A DNA stretch of 64,000 nt from Oleiagrimonas sp963747595 (GCA_963747595.1 CAVVFO010000003.1:1-64000), one strand, 5' to 3'; positions 47,886-57,525 are shown, numbered from the stretch's first letter. Made by a program: numbers and translations. The notes: generated by a model from the letters alone, not told the origin.

Positions 47886-48779
47886 TTATTTCGTGTCCTT
47901 GCGTCGTGCGCGCGGGTGCGCGGCGTCGTACACGCGCGACAGATGCTGGAAATCCAGATGCGTGTAGATCTGCGTGGTGGCGATATCGGCGTGGCCCAGC
48001 AGCTCCTGCACGGCACGCAGGTCGCCGGAGGATTCCAGCAGATGACTGGCGCACGAATGACGCAGCAGATGTGGATGGATACGCTTGGCGATGCCCTGGC
48101 GCATGGCCAGGGTCTTCATGCGTGCCTGCACCGTGCGCGGACTGATGGCACGCCCGCCGCGGCCGCGAAACACCGGTGATTCGGGATCTCTGCCGGCGGC
48201 GGCCAGTGTGCGCAGGGCTTGAACCGCATGACGACCTACCGGAACGATGCGCGTCTTGCGGCCCTTGCCAAGCACGCGGACCATGCCTTCATCGAGATCC
48301 AGATCGCGCCAGAGCAGACCCACCAGTTCCGACAGACGCAACCCGGAGGAGTAGAACAACTCCAGCATGGCGCGATCACGGGGGCCCAGCACGCCGCTGT
48401 CTGGTGTGGTTTCCACCAAGGCCGCGGCTTCGTCGGTATCCAGGACCTGCGGCAGCTTGCGGCGCATTTTCGGGCCGTGCACGCCGGCGGCCGGGTCGTG
48501 CGCGAGAGCTCCCTGGCGCAATAGATAGCCGAACAGGCTGCGGCACGAGGACAGCAGGCGTTGCAGGCTGGACGGCGATTGCCCGCCACGGTGCTGTGCG
48601 GAAATGAAGCTGCGCATGTCGTGCACGCTGAGGTCGGCGATCTGCGCTATCTGGCGCGTGTGCATGAAACCCAGCAGCTTGTCCGTGTCGCGGCGGTAAG
48701 CGGCCAGGGTGTGCGGCGAGGGATCGCGCTCGTCGCGCAGGTGACGCAACCACTGCGACACGGCCCTGGCCGCGTCCAT
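47886..48779 (-). CDS. xerC: Tyrosine recombinase XerC
   Basis: With XerD it resolves chromosome dimers at dif. The 297-residue protein has the SAM-like N-terminal domain and catalytic R148 (SSGLRLSE), K172 (GKGRKTR), H237 and R240 (HPHLLRHSCASH), H263 (LLGHAD) and nucleophile Y272 (TQIYTHLD). It starts four bases after the DUF484 stop. The lptM-dapF-DUF484-xerC order is the usual gammaproteobacterial one. Confidence 0.94.
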   Translation of the reverse strand: MDAARAVSQWLRHLRDERDPSPHTLAAYRRDTDKLLGFMHTRQIAQIADLSVHDMRSFISAQHRGGQSPSSLQRLLSSCRSLFGYLLRQGALAHDPAAGVHGPKMRRKLPQVLDTDEAAALVETTPDSGVLGPRDRAMLELFYSSGLRLSELVGLLWRDLDLDEGMVRVLGKGRKTRIVPVGRHAVQALRTLAAAGRDPESPVFRGRGGRAISPRTVQARMKTLAMRQGIAKRIHPHLLRHSCASHLLESSGDLRAVQELLGHADIATTQIYTHLDFQHLSRVYDAAHPRARRKDTK

Positions 48780-48783
48780 GACG

Positions 48784-49470
48784 TCAGTCCTGCACCGGAT
48801 AGCGGGCCAGTGCGGCACTCGCCGATTCGGCGATCAGTTTCAGGAAGACTGTGCCCATGCCGGGATGAAAGCGGTGGCCGTCCGCGCTGCCGATGGCCAG
48901 CAGACCGGCGTCGCTCAGCCGCATCAGTGCAGCCGAGCGCACCTCCGACGCCTGCGCACCGAACAGGTAGTCCAGCTTGTCCTGGGCCAGCCGGCCGACG
49001 AGTGGGTCCTTGCGCGTGAGGAATTCACTGAAGGCGGGTAGTGCCTGTGCACCGCCGGGTTCGGTCATCAGCCAGTCGGCCCGGGGGAGGTTGGCCGGTC
49101 CGCGAAACAGCAGCAGGCGCACCGTGTCCGTGCCGAAATCCTCCGTCAGGCCCTCGGCAATCGCGGTGACGCTGGCAGCCAGCGTGTCGGCGCGCAGCAG
49201 GGCGCTGGTCAGCGAATGCACCCGCACCATGAGCTGCTCGTTTTCGGTGGCGGTGTCGACAAGTTCGCGCAGACGCGTATCCAGCTCCAGGTTCTTGGAA
49301 CGCAGCACGTCCAGCTGATAACTAGCCAGCGATGCCGCCGGCCCCTGTTCACGCGGCACTGCCAGGCTCATGGCCAGATCCGGGAAGTCCTTCAGGAATT
49401 GGGGATGACGGCGCAGATAGTCGGCCACATCCATGGCTTTCAGTCCGTCCTTGAGGCTCATTTCGGCCAT
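48784..49470 (-). CDS. DUF484 family protein
   Basis: A 228-residue protein that begins MAEMSLKDGLKAMDVADYLRRHPQFLKDFPDLAMSL, the typical DUF484 N-terminus, followed by a coiled coil and a GAF-like domain (DTVRLLLFRGP, AALMRLSDAGLLAIGSADGHRFHPGMGTVFLKLI). Its function is unknown; it always accompanies dapF and xerC. GGAG precedes the ATG at 49470. Confidence 0.92.
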   Translation of the reverse strand: MAEMSLKDGLKAMDVADYLRRHPQFLKDFPDLAMSLAVPREQGPAASLASYQLDVLRSKNLELDTRLRELVDTATENEQLMVRVHSLTSALLRADTLAASVTAIAEGLTEDFGTDTVRLLLFRGPANLPRADWLMTEPGGAQALPAFSEFLTRKDPLVGRLAQDKLDYLFGAQASEVRSAALMRLSDAGLLAIGSADGHRFHPGMGTVFLKLIAESASAALARYPVQD

Positions 49471-49538
49471 GGGAAACTCCACAATATGATGGGCAAAGTG
49501 TGCGCCGCATCGTGCAGCGCTTCAACGGCGGTGATGGT

Positions 49539-50393
49539 TCAGCCCATCTCGTGGGTGTTGCCGTCGAACACGAATGCTGCCGGTCCGGTCATCCACAGGG
49601 GAGTTCCGTGGCCGGTCCAGTCGATGTCCAGGGAACCGCCGGGCAGGTGCACCACGACATGATCGCCCACGCGGCCCCACTGCCGCATCACCGCCGCCGC
49701 TGCGCAGGCTCCGGTCCCGCAGGCCTGCGTCCAGCCCGCGCCGCGTTCATGCACGCGCAGTTCCAGGTGGTCGCAGCCGGTCAGCGCCACGAAACCTGCA
49801 TTGCAGCCCTCGGGGAACGCGGCGTGTGTCGTCAGCAACGGGCCCGTCGCATCGATTTCCGCCTCATGTGTGTCGGTGACCTCGACCACTGCATGCGGAT
49901 TACCCATGGACACAGCGCCCAGTTCAACGGTACGCAAAGTCTGTGTAGCCGTGTCCAGATCGAGGGTGTACCGATCCTGCTGCGCCGCCTTCAGCAATGG
50001 AATACGCGCCGGCTCGAAGCGCGGCTCGCCCATCTCCACGGTGACCTGCTGCGGCGACAAAACGCGGACCTGCACCGGGCCGGAGGGACCGTCCAGAACG
50101 GCGTTCGTATCGATGGAGAGCGCGCCTGCACGATGCAGCCAGGCGGCCACGCAGCGCACACCGTTGCCGCATTGACCCGCGCGCGAACCATCCGCATTCC
50201 AGATGCGATAGCTGGCCAGGGAGCGTTCGCCCTGCGGCGGCTCGATGGCCAGCAGTTGATCGAAGCCGATGCCGGTGTGGCGGTTGGCCATCTGAGCCAT
50301 GCGCACGGGATCGGGGACAGCCATGCCATCGCGGCAATCGAGCAACACGAAATCGTTGCCCAGGCCGTGCATTTTGCTGAAAGCAAGAGACAT
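49539..50393 (-). CDS. dapF: Diaminopimelate epimerase
   Basis: The 284-residue enzyme converts LL- to meso-diaminopimelate for peptidoglycan and lysine. The catalytic cysteines are C75 (GQCGNGVRC) and C225 (ACGTGACAAA). The start MSLAFSKMHGLGNDFVLLD is standard. It is 20 bases after the LptM-like lipoprotein gene. Confidence 0.96.
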   Translation of the reverse strand: MSLAFSKMHGLGNDFVLLDCRDGMAVPDPVRMAQMANRHTGIGFDQLLAIEPPQGERSLASYRIWNADGSRAGQCGNGVRCVAAWLHRAGALSIDTNAVLDGPSGPVQVRVLSPQQVTVEMGEPRFEPARIPLLKAAQQDRYTLDLDTATQTLRTVELGAVSMGNPHAVVEVTDTHEAEIDATGPLLTTHAAFPEGCNAGFVALTGCDHLELRVHERGAGWTQACGTGACAAAAVMRQWGRVGDHVVVHLPGGSLDIDWTGHGTPLWMTGPAAFVFDGNTHEMG

Positions 50394-50413
50394 GACGCGC
50401 GGCGGCTTCTTGA

Positions 50414-50626
50414 TCAGTACGGGCCGCCGGTGCCGGCGCTGTCGTCATCGGCAGGCAGCGCCGGCGCGCTGCTGGTGGCGGCCGGGCTACGCGCGGCCGG
50501 GACATGCGAGTGCTGCTGTTTGTCCTTTGCGTGGGTCGACGGCATGTACAACGGGCCTTTCAGGCCGCAGCCGCCCAGAGCGGCCAGCAGCGCGAGCAGG
50601 AGCAGACAAAAGAGGGGACGGGGCAT
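50414..50626 (-). CDS. lptM: LptM-like small lipoprotein (YifL family)
   Basis: A 70-residue lipoprotein. The lipobox LGGC gives the mature start CGLKGPLYMPS, the signature of the LptM/YifL family that helps the LptD/LptE translocon mature. The rest is a low-complexity tail. It has its usual place before dapF. Confidence 0.87.
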   Translation of the reverse strand: MPRPLFCLLLLALLAALGGCGLKGPLYMPSTHAKDKQQHSHVPAARSPAATSSAPALPADDDSAGTGGPY

Positions 50627-50759
50627 GCGATGGATCCAGCCGGGAACGCCCGCAGTATAGCCGCGCAGCCGCGCGCGTGCCGAACAGTGGCCGTGTGCGT
50701 ATGCCTGCCTTGGCGTTTTGCTCCCCCAAGCGCTGGTGCGTGGGAATGGCGAATGCGTC

Positions 50760-51227
50760 TCAGGTCAGGAGTTTCTGATAGCGCCAGCCGTCGCTGCCGT
50801 CGTCATAGTAACCGCGCAAAGGCTCCAGTCGCGTGAAGCCGCCGCGCTCGTACAGGGCGATGGCCGCGGCGTTGTCGTCGCGTACTTCCAGCCGCACGCG
50901 GTTGCAGTGGCGTCGCCGTGCCACCTGTTCGCATGCTTCCAGCATGGCCTTGCCAAGACCGCGACCGCGCGCTGTTGTGTCGATGGCCAGTGAATACAGC
51001 CGGGCGATACGGGACCGCCGGCGGAAAAAAAGTACGGCGGCTCCAAGCAGCACCGGCGTGCTTCGCGCCACCAGTATCTGTGCTGAGTCGCTGTCCAAGT
51101 GTCGCCGGTACTGGGCCCGGCTGAGCCGGTCCTGGTTGAAGCTGCGCTGCTCCAGCGCGACCAGTGCGTCCAGGTCGTCGGCGACTGCGCGGCGGATACG
51201 AAGGGTCGGGAGTGCGCTGCTGTTCAC
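50760..51227 (-). CDS. GNAT acetyltransferase, divergent from the ATP-grasp gene
   Basis: A 155-residue GNAT-fold enzyme. The acetyl-CoA loop is RGRGLG (87-92), after LYSLAIDTTA, and the last blocks are NAAAIALYERGGF. It resembles RimI in size and motif, but need not act on ribosomes. The start is taken as GTG 51227, where the fold begins; the longer frame to 51413 is arginine-rich and runs into the divergent promoter. A GNAT with an RLAN ATP-grasp enzyme is a known combination in peptide-modifying amidoligase systems. Confidence 0.8.
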   Translation of the reverse strand: MNSSALPTLRIRRAVADDLDALVALEQRSFNQDRLSRAQYRRHLDSDSAQILVARSTPVLLGAAVLFFRRRSRIARLYSLAIDTTARGRGLGKAMLEACEQVARRRHCNRVRLEVRDDNAAAIALYERGGFTRLEPLRGYYDDGSDGWRYQKLLT

Positions 51228-51411
51228 GCACGAAGCGTAGTGAGCCGGCGCGGATCGGGCAATGCCTGGTGTGCCGAACAGCTTGGCTGCAGGGGTTGTG
51301 CACGGCTCCCGGATACGGCCACACTGCAGGTTGCAACGGCACCGCAGCCGCGCGGGAGCGCGGCGTGCCCCGGTTCCATCCCCTGAGAATCTGCAAAGAG
51401 GCAAGGCACGC

Positions 51412-52890
51412 ATGAGCCGGCTGGTGATCGTGGTGGAAAAAGCGTCGGACTGGGGCGCGTATTACCCCTCCGACAACGTGATGAGCGCGGCGGAGTACCT
51501 GCGCGAGCCGCTGGGCAGCGAGGGACGCACACACGTTATCAACCTGTGCCGCAGCTACAAGTATCTGGGCACCGGCTACTATGTGTCGTTGCTGGCCGAA
51601 GCGCGCGGCCATCGCGTGATTCCGTCCGTGCGGACCATCAACGATCTGCGCAAGCGGTCGCTGTACGGGCTGGATATCGGTGACCTGAACGGCAAACTGG
51701 CGCAGGTCCTGCCCGCGGGCAGCCAGGACACCACGGATCTGGGCATCCTGCTGCATTTCGGCCAGACACCGCACACGGATCTGCAGGATCTGGCGCGGCA
51801 GATCTTCGAGATCTTTCCCTGTCCGCTGCTGCGTATCGAGTTCAGGCACGAGCGGTCCTGGCGCATCGGTGCCATCAAGCCGTTCGGGCTGGACAAGCTC
51901 GATGATGCGCAGGAGGACAATTTTGCCCAGGCGCTGGATCATTTTTCCAAGCGCCTGTGGCGCAAGCCGCGTGCGCGCCGACTGTTCCGCTATGACCTGG
52001 CCATGCTGGTGGACCCTCATGAGCACATGCCGCCCTCCAATCGCAAGGCACTGAAGGCGTTCGTGGCCGCGGGCAAGCAGCTGGGTATCGAAGTGGATCC
52101 GATCGGCCGCAACGATTACACCCGCCTGGCCGAATATGACGCCCTGTTCATCCGCGAAACCACGGCCATCGACAACCACACCTACCGTTTCGCGCATCGC
52201 GCGGAGAAGGAAGGCATGGTGGTGATGGACGACCCCACCTCGATCCTGCGCTGTACCAACAAGATCTATCTGCACGACCTCATGGTTTCGCGCAAACTGG
52301 CCGTGCCGCGCACCGAGATCCTGTATCGCGAGGATCCGCAGCAGCTCAGGGACCTGTCCGAGCGCCTGGGGTTCCCCATCGTGCTGAAGATTCCCGACGG
52401 TTCGTTCTCGCGCGGCGTGGTCAAGGTTGAAAGCGGCGAGGCGCTGGAGAAGGCCGCCACCGGGCTCTTTCAGCACAGCGCCCTGCTGATCGCCCAGGAG
52501 TACCTGTTTACCGAGTACGACTGGCGCATCGGCATCCTCAACCACGAGCCGATCTATGCCTGCCAGTACTTCATGTCGCGCGGGCACTGGCAAATCTACA
52601 ATCACGGCGCACGCGGCACGGCCAAGTCCGGGGGCTTCCAGACCCTGCCGGTACGCGATGCGCCCAGCGAGGTGGTGCGCCTGGCATTGAAGGCCACCCA
52701 GCCCATCGGCGACGGCTTGTATGGCGTGGATATCAAGCAGACCAGCGAGCGCACCGTGGTCATCGAGGTCAACGACAATCCCTCCATCGATGCCGGCGTG
52801 GAAGATGTCTATCTGGGGCAGGATCTGTATCTGCACATCCTGCGCGAGTTCGTGCGACGGCTGGAGCGCAAGCGGCTGGGGATACTGTAG
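51412..52890 (+). CDS. RLAN-domain RimK-like ATP-grasp ligase
   Basis: The 492-residue enzyme has an N-terminal RLAN domain (LVIVVEKASDWGAYYPSDNVMSAAEYL..., residues 1-170) and an ATP-grasp ligase from about 190. VMDDPTSILRCTNKIYLHDLM, FPIVLKIPDGSFSRGVVKV and VIEVNDNPSIDAGVED give the nucleotide and magnesium sites. Such ligases form amide bonds between an amino acid and a carboxylate, often on a peptide or protein. The substrate is unknown. It starts 184 bases from the divergent GNAT gene. Confidence 0.88.
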   Translation: MSRLVIVVEKASDWGAYYPSDNVMSAAEYLREPLGSEGRTHVINLCRSYKYLGTGYYVSLLAEARGHRVIPSVRTINDLRKRSLYGLDIGDLNGKLAQVLPAGSQDTTDLGILLHFGQTPHTDLQDLARQIFEIFPCPLLRIEFRHERSWRIGAIKPFGLDKLDDAQEDNFAQALDHFSKRLWRKPRARRLFRYDLAMLVDPHEHMPPSNRKALKAFVAAGKQLGIEVDPIGRNDYTRLAEYDALFIRETTAIDNHTYRFAHRAEKEGMVVMDDPTSILRCTNKIYLHDLMVSRKLAVPRTEILYREDPQQLRDLSERLGFPIVLKIPDGSFSRGVVKVESGEALEKAATGLFQHSALLIAQEYLFTEYDWRIGILNHEPIYACQYFMSRGHWQIYNHGARGTAKSGGFQTLPVRDAPSEVVRLALKATQPIGDGLYGVDIKQTSERTVVIEVNDNPSIDAGVEDVYLGQDLYLHILREFVRRLERKRLGIL

Positions 52891-52897
52891 GCGAGCA

Positions 52898-53179
52898 TCA
52901 GGCGTGACGCCGCCGCCGCACCTTTTGCCGCACAGGGAGCGCCTCGGCCGCCCGCAAAAAGCGCCAATGCCGGTGGCGGGCCCACTGCGCCGGCAAGCGC
53001 GGCTCGAGAATGATCAGAAGGGCCGCCGGCGCCAGCACCAGCCAGATCAGTGGCGACCAGCCAAGGGCATGGGTATGCATGGGTACAGGCGTCAGCAGCA
53101 GCGTCGTGCAGCCGATGGCCAGCCACGAAGACGTCAGCCGGATACGCCGGCGCGTGCGGAGAGTCGGGTCGAGATGCAT
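52898..53179 (-). CDS. Small membrane protein, unknown
   Basis: The 93-residue product has two hydrophobic stretches (WLAIGCTTLLLTPVPM and LIWLVLAPAALLIIL) and a very basic C-terminus (VRQKVRRRRHA). AAGGGG is upstream of the ATG at 53179. It converges on the ATP-grasp gene, and its stop is seven bases from that gene's stop. Unrecognised family. Confidence 0.6.
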   Translation of the reverse strand: MHLDPTLRTRRRIRLTSSWLAIGCTTLLLTPVPMHTHALGWSPLIWLVLAPAALLIILEPRLPAQWARHRHWRFLRAAEALPVRQKVRRRRHA

Positions 53180-53318
53180 GGCGGACAGGCCCCTTGCCGG
53201 GTTTGGGTGTCGATAGCGTGCCGTGCGCTTTTCTCACCGATTGCGACAGTGCATGCATCCATCTCATGACGTGGTGCGTACATACGTCATGCCCCGTATT
53301 CGCCACTGGAGATTCCGC

Positions 53319-53870
53319 ATGCGTCGACTGATCGTTCCCTCGCTGCTGATCTGCCTGCTGGCCGCGTGCAGCACGCCGCCGGTCAAGCCGCTCGCCACGG
53401 TGCAGCACGTGGATCTGCAGCGCTACATGGGCACGTGGCACGTCATCGCCCGCATTCCCGGTTTCGCGACCGATGGCAAGATGGCCACGGCCGATGAATA
53501 CCATCGCAAGGACAACGGCACGATCGCGGTGACCTATCATTTTCGCCACGGTTTCGACAGCAAGCCTGAGACCTGGCACGGTATCGGCTGGTTGCCGACT
53601 CCGAATGACACCGCCCGCTGGAAAGTGCGCATCATCTGGCCATTCGTCAGCGACTACATGATCACCGCCCTGGATCCGGACTACCGCTACGTCATGGTGG
53701 GTGAGCCCTCGCGCGCCATGCTGTGGATCATGGCCCGCGCCAGGACCATGCCGGAGGCGGTCTATCAGCGCTATCGCCGCATGGCACGCCGGCAGGGTTT
53801 CCCCGTGGACAAGCTGCGCAAGGTGCCGCAGAAACCTTCCCAGGTGGGACAAGCCGGGTTTGCGCATTAG
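53319..53870 (+). CDS. Outer-membrane lipocalin (Blc type)
   Basis: A 183-residue lipoprotein: MRRLIVPSLLICLLAAC ends in the lipobox LAAC. The mature part opens QHVDLQRYMGTWHVIARIP, where the GTW motif is the lipocalin signature. Blc-type lipocalins bind fatty acids or lysophospholipids. GGAG precedes the ATG at 53319; the longer frame would bury the lipobox. Confidence 0.92.
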   Translation: MRRLIVPSLLICLLAACSTPPVKPLATVQHVDLQRYMGTWHVIARIPGFATDGKMATADEYHRKDNGTIAVTYHFRHGFDSKPETWHGIGWLPTPNDTARWKVRIIWPFVSDYMITALDPDYRYVMVGEPSRAMLWIMARARTMPEAVYQRYRRMARRQGFPVDKLRKVPQKPSQVGQAGFAH

Positions 53871-53903
53871 ACTCTACCGTTTTGAACGGTTCGGAGAGCG
53901 TCC

Positions 53904-54737
53904 ATGCCTGATACCCAGGCCCGTTTTGCCGTGTTCGGCCATCCCATTGCGCATTCGCTGTCGCCGCAGATCCACGAGGCGTTCGCGCATCAGCTGGGGA
54001 TCTCCCTGAGCTACGAGCGCATCGATGCCGCGCCGCAGGAATTTGCCGCCGCGGTCAAACGGTTTTTCGCTGGCGGTGGACGCGGCGCCAACGTCACCCT
54101 GCCGCACAAGCGCGCCGCGTTCGAGCTGGCCGAAATGCACACGGAGGCCGCCATGCACGTGGGCACCGCCAACGTGCTCACTGCGCTGGAGGATGGCCGC
54201 CTGCAGGCCCACAATACCGACGGCGCCGGGTTGGTGCGCGATCTGACCGAGCGCTATGAAGTGGACCTGCGCGGCCACGACGCGTTGCTGCTGGGGGCCG
54301 GTGGCGCCGCGCAGGGCGTGGCCTGGTCGCTGCTGGATGCCGGTGTGGGCACGCTGACCATCGTCAATCGCACTGCTGCCAATGCCGACGCGCTGGCGGA
54401 CCGATTGGGCGATCCGGCGCGCGCCCACAGCCGCTACTGGAAAGATCTGGCCGACATCGGCAGCTATGACCTGATCATCAACGGCACCTCGGCGGGGGTT
54501 CGCGGCGAGACGCTGGATCTGCCGTTTTCCCTCGCCGGCGCGCGCGCGCTGTGTTACGACCTGTCCTATGGCCCGGCCGCCACCGATTTCCTTTCCTGGG
54601 CACGTGCCGCCGACGCGAAGTACGCGTTCGATGGCCTGGGGATGCTGGTGGAGACCGCCGCCGATGCGTTCGAGCTGTGGCATGGGCATCGGCCGCAGAC
54701 CGACCCGATCTTCAAGTCACTGCGGTCACGCTATTGA
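53904..54737 (+). CDS. aroE: Shikimate dehydrogenase
   Basis: A 277-residue NADP+ enzyme that reduces 3-dehydroshikimate. HPIAHSLSPQIHEAF binds shikimate, GRGANVTLPHK holds the catalytic lysine, and GAGGAAQGVAWSLLDAG is the nucleotide loop. GGAGAG precedes the ATG at 53904. It starts 33 bases after the lipocalin gene. Confidence 0.95.
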   Translation: MPDTQARFAVFGHPIAHSLSPQIHEAFAHQLGISLSYERIDAAPQEFAAAVKRFFAGGGRGANVTLPHKRAAFELAEMHTEAAMHVGTANVLTALEDGRLQAHNTDGAGLVRDLTERYEVDLRGHDALLLGAGGAAQGVAWSLLDAGVGTLTIVNRTAANADALADRLGDPARAHSRYWKDLADIGSYDLIINGTSAGVRGETLDLPFSLAGARALCYDLSYGPAATDFLSWARAADAKYAFDGLGMLVETAADAFELWHGHRPQTDPIFKSLRSRY

Positions 54738-54767
54738 GCTCGCCGCACCTACCCGGCGCAGGCCGGC

Positions 54768-55304
54768 TCAGGGTTCGCCGAGATAGTCATCCTTGAGCTT
54801 CACGTAATGCGCCGCCGAATAGGCGAGCTGCTCGATCTCACCGTCCTTCAGCGTGCGCACCCGGCGTGCAGGATTGCCCAGCCACATCTCCCCGGGCCCG
54901 ACGTTCTTGCCCGGCGTGATCACGGCCCCTGCGCCGACCAGGCTGTGGCGTCCGACCACGGCGCCATCGAGAACGGTGGCGTGCATGCCGATCAGGCAGG
55001 TGTCCTGCAACGTGCATGCGTGCACCACGGCGCCGTGGCCGATGGTCACGTCCGCACCGATCCGGCAGGGCCGGCCACCGGGCGAATACGGGCCGTCATG
55101 GGTCACATGCACGATGGCGCCATCCTGGATATTGCTGCGTGCCCCGACTTCGATGCGATGCACGTCGCCCCGCAACACTGCCCCCGGCCATATCGACACG
55201 TCGTCGTCCAAGGCCACATCACCGATCACGCTGGCGGCCGGATCCACGTAGACCCGCGCGCCCACGACCGGCACATGACCCTTGAAGCGACGTAGAGACT
55301 GCAT
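54768..55304 (-). CDS. Gamma-carbonic-anhydrase-like hexapeptide protein (YrdA type)
   Basis: The 178-residue left-handed beta-helix protein shows hexapeptide repeats (GARVYVDPAASVIGDVALDDDVSIWPGAVLRGDVHRIEVGARSNIQDGAIVHVTHDGP). Histidines placed as the metal ligands are in VHVTHDG, IGHGAVVHACTL and IGMHATVLDG. Some family members are active carbonic anhydrases, others are not. It converges on aroE. Confidence 0.9.
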   Translation of the reverse strand: MQSLRRFKGHVPVVGARVYVDPAASVIGDVALDDDVSIWPGAVLRGDVHRIEVGARSNIQDGAIVHVTHDGPYSPGGRPCRIGADVTIGHGAVVHACTLQDTCLIGMHATVLDGAVVGRHSLVGAGAVITPGKNVGPGEMWLGNPARRVRTLKDGEIEQLAYSAAHYVKLKDDYLGEP

Positions 55305-55428
55305 GCCGCCAGTGTAACCGCAGCATCGATCTTTCTTGAATTCATCACGCGGCGCCGCCACGCTGATGGGTCCGGAGTCGTTCCACCCCCATCCACGCCT
55401 GCCGACGTCGGCCAAGGAATCCGCCCTC

Positions 55429-57486
55429 ATGTCCACCGCCAATCCCCTGCTTGCAGACACGGCCTTGCCCGCCTTCTCCCGGATCAAACCCGAACACATC
55501 GTACCGGCCGTCGACGCCATTCTGGCCGACTACCGTCAGGCCGTGCGCGACCTGACCTCCGCCGAAGCACCGCGCGATTTCGCGCATGTGATGCTGGCGC
55601 AGGAACGGTTGGAGCAGCGCCTGGGCGAGGCCTGGGCCCCGGTCGGTCATCTGCATTCGGTGGCCGACTCGCCGGCCTTGCGCAAGGCCTATGCGGCAGC
55701 GCTGGAAAAGATCAGCGATTTTTTTAGCGAGATGGGGCAGAACCGCGACCTGTATTCCGCCGTGAAAGGGGTGGCCGACGCCGCGCCGGACACGTTGCCG
55801 CGGCCATCGCGGGCTTTGCTCGAGCACGCGCTGCGCGATTTCCACCTCTCCGGCGTGGCGCTGGAGGAGCCGGCGCGTTCGCGCTTCCGCGAAATCAGCA
55901 ATGAGCTGTCGCGGCTGAGCACGGAGTTTGCCAACGCCGTGCTGGATGCCACCGACGCCTGGACGCATCACATCACCGACGAGCGCGATCTGGCCGGTAT
56001 CCCGCAATCGGGCCGTGCCGTGCTGCGGCAGTACGCCGCCGAAAAGGACATGGATGGCTTCCTGGTCACCCTGCATCAGCCAGCGGTGCAGGCAGTGCTG
56101 ACCTACGCCGATGACCGTGCGCTGCGCGAGCGCGTGTACTGGGCCTACCAGACGCGGGCCTCGGATCAGGGGCCGCACGCCGGTACATTCGACAATTCCG
56201 CACGCATCGAACGCATCATGGCGCTGCGTCACGAGGCAGCCGAGCTGCTGGATTACAAAAACGCGGCCGAGGAATCGCTGGTCACCAAGATGGCCGACTC
56301 GCCGGTCACGGTGATGGAGTTCCTGCACGATCTGGTGGCACGCGCCCGCCCCGTGGCGCGGCGCGAGCTGGACGCCATGCGCGAGTTCGCACACGGCGAG
56401 CTGGGGCTGGACAACCTGGAATCGTGGGACGTGAGCTATGTGGCCGAGAAGCTGCGCCAGCACACGTATGCACTGGACGAGGAACAGCTGAAACCCTACT
56501 TCGCGCTGCCGGCTGTCATCGACGGCCTTTTCGCGCTGACGCAGAAACTCTATGGCATTCGCCTCGCGCGCCGCGACGATGTCGACGTATGGCATCCGGA
56601 GGTACGCTATTACGACGTGACCGATGCGCAGGGCAAGGTGTTCGCGGGCGTGTATCTGGATCTGTATGCGCGCAGCGGCAAACGCGGTGGGGCCTGGATG
56701 GACGTGTGCCGCGCGCGCTTCGTTGACGGCGACGCCGTGCAGATCCCGGTCGCCTTCCTGACCTGCAACTTCGCCCCGCCCACCGCCGATGCGCCGGCGT
56801 TGCTGACGCATGACGACGTGTTGACCCTGTTCCACGAGTTCGGCCATTGCCTGAATCACCTGCTCACCGAGATCGACCTGCCGTCCATCGGCGGCATCGA
56901 CGGGGTGGAATGGGATGCGGTGGAGCTGCCCAGCCAGTTCATGGAGAACTTCGCCTGGCGCCGCGAGACGCTGGACTTGTTCGCCCACCACTACAAGACC
57001 GGCGAGGCACTGCCCGAAGAGTTGTTCCAGCGCATGCTCAAGGCACGCAACTTCAACGCCGGCCTGTTTCTGGTGCGGCAGCTGGAGTTCGCCCTGTTCG
57101 ATTTCCGCGTGCATCTGGAATACGACCCGGATCAGGGCGCGCGCGCCATGGATATCCTGGAGTCGGTACGCAACGATGTGGCCGTGTTGCACCCACCGGC
57201 CTGGCAGCGGTTTCCGCACGCCTTCACGCATGTGTTCGCCGGTGGGTATGCGGCGGGGTACTACAGTTATCTGTGGGCGGAGGTGTTGTCCGCCGATGCC
57301 TTCGGGCCGTTCGTGGAAAAGGCCGCGGCGGGCGGCAGCATCATCGATGCGCACACTGGCGACGCCTTCCGCCGCGCGATTCTGGCGGTGGGTTCGAGCC
57401 GGCCGGCGCTGGAGAGCTTTGTCGATTTTCGGGGCCGGGAACCGCAGCCGGACGCGCTGTTGGAAAGCTACGGGTTGACAGCTTGA
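55429..57486 (+). CDS. prlC: Oligopeptidase A
   Basis: A 685-residue M3 zinc metallopeptidase that degrades signal peptides and other oligopeptides in the cytoplasm. The zinc motif is HEFGH in LFHEFGHCLNHLLTEID. NPLLADTALPAFSRIKPEHIVPAVDAIL at the N-terminus is typical of OpdA. The start MSTANP is taken from family length; AAGGAA lies before it. Confidence 0.95.
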   Translation: MSTANPLLADTALPAFSRIKPEHIVPAVDAILADYRQAVRDLTSAEAPRDFAHVMLAQERLEQRLGEAWAPVGHLHSVADSPALRKAYAAALEKISDFFSEMGQNRDLYSAVKGVADAAPDTLPRPSRALLEHALRDFHLSGVALEEPARSRFREISNELSRLSTEFANAVLDATDAWTHHITDERDLAGIPQSGRAVLRQYAAEKDMDGFLVTLHQPAVQAVLTYADDRALRERVYWAYQTRASDQGPHAGTFDNSARIERIMALRHEAAELLDYKNAAEESLVTKMADSPVTVMEFLHDLVARARPVARRELDAMREFAHGELGLDNLESWDVSYVAEKLRQHTYALDEEQLKPYFALPAVIDGLFALTQKLYGIRLARRDDVDVWHPEVRYYDVTDAQGKVFAGVYLDLYARSGKRGGAWMDVCRARFVDGDAVQIPVAFLTCNFAPPTADAPALLTHDDVLTLFHEFGHCLNHLLTEIDLPSIGGIDGVEWDAVELPSQFMENFAWRRETLDLFAHHYKTGEALPEELFQRMLKARNFNAGLFLVRQLEFALFDFRVHLEYDPDQGARAMDILESVRNDVAVLHPPAWQRFPHAFTHVFAGGYAAGYYSYLWAEVLSADAFGPFVEKAAAGGSIIDAHTGDAFRRAILAVGSSRPALESFVDFRGREPQPDALLESYGLTA

Positions 57487-57513
57487 TGGCGTCAGGTCTC
57501 GGGCGGCATCGCG

Positions 57514-57519
57514 TACAAT
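57514..57519 (+). promoter_or_regulatory. -10 element TACAAT directly before xthA
   Basis: TACAAT ends six bases before the xthA ATG at 57526, which puts the expected transcription start on or next to the start codon. No ribosome site precedes the ATG. The -35 region is weak. Confidence 0.45.
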
Positions 57520-57525
57520 GATGCG

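Noticed and set aside
50803..52836. 677-codon minus-strand frame opposite the ATP-grasp gene
   Set aside because: The plus-strand frame has the ATP-grasp motifs; the opposite product is low in motif content and begins inside that gene.
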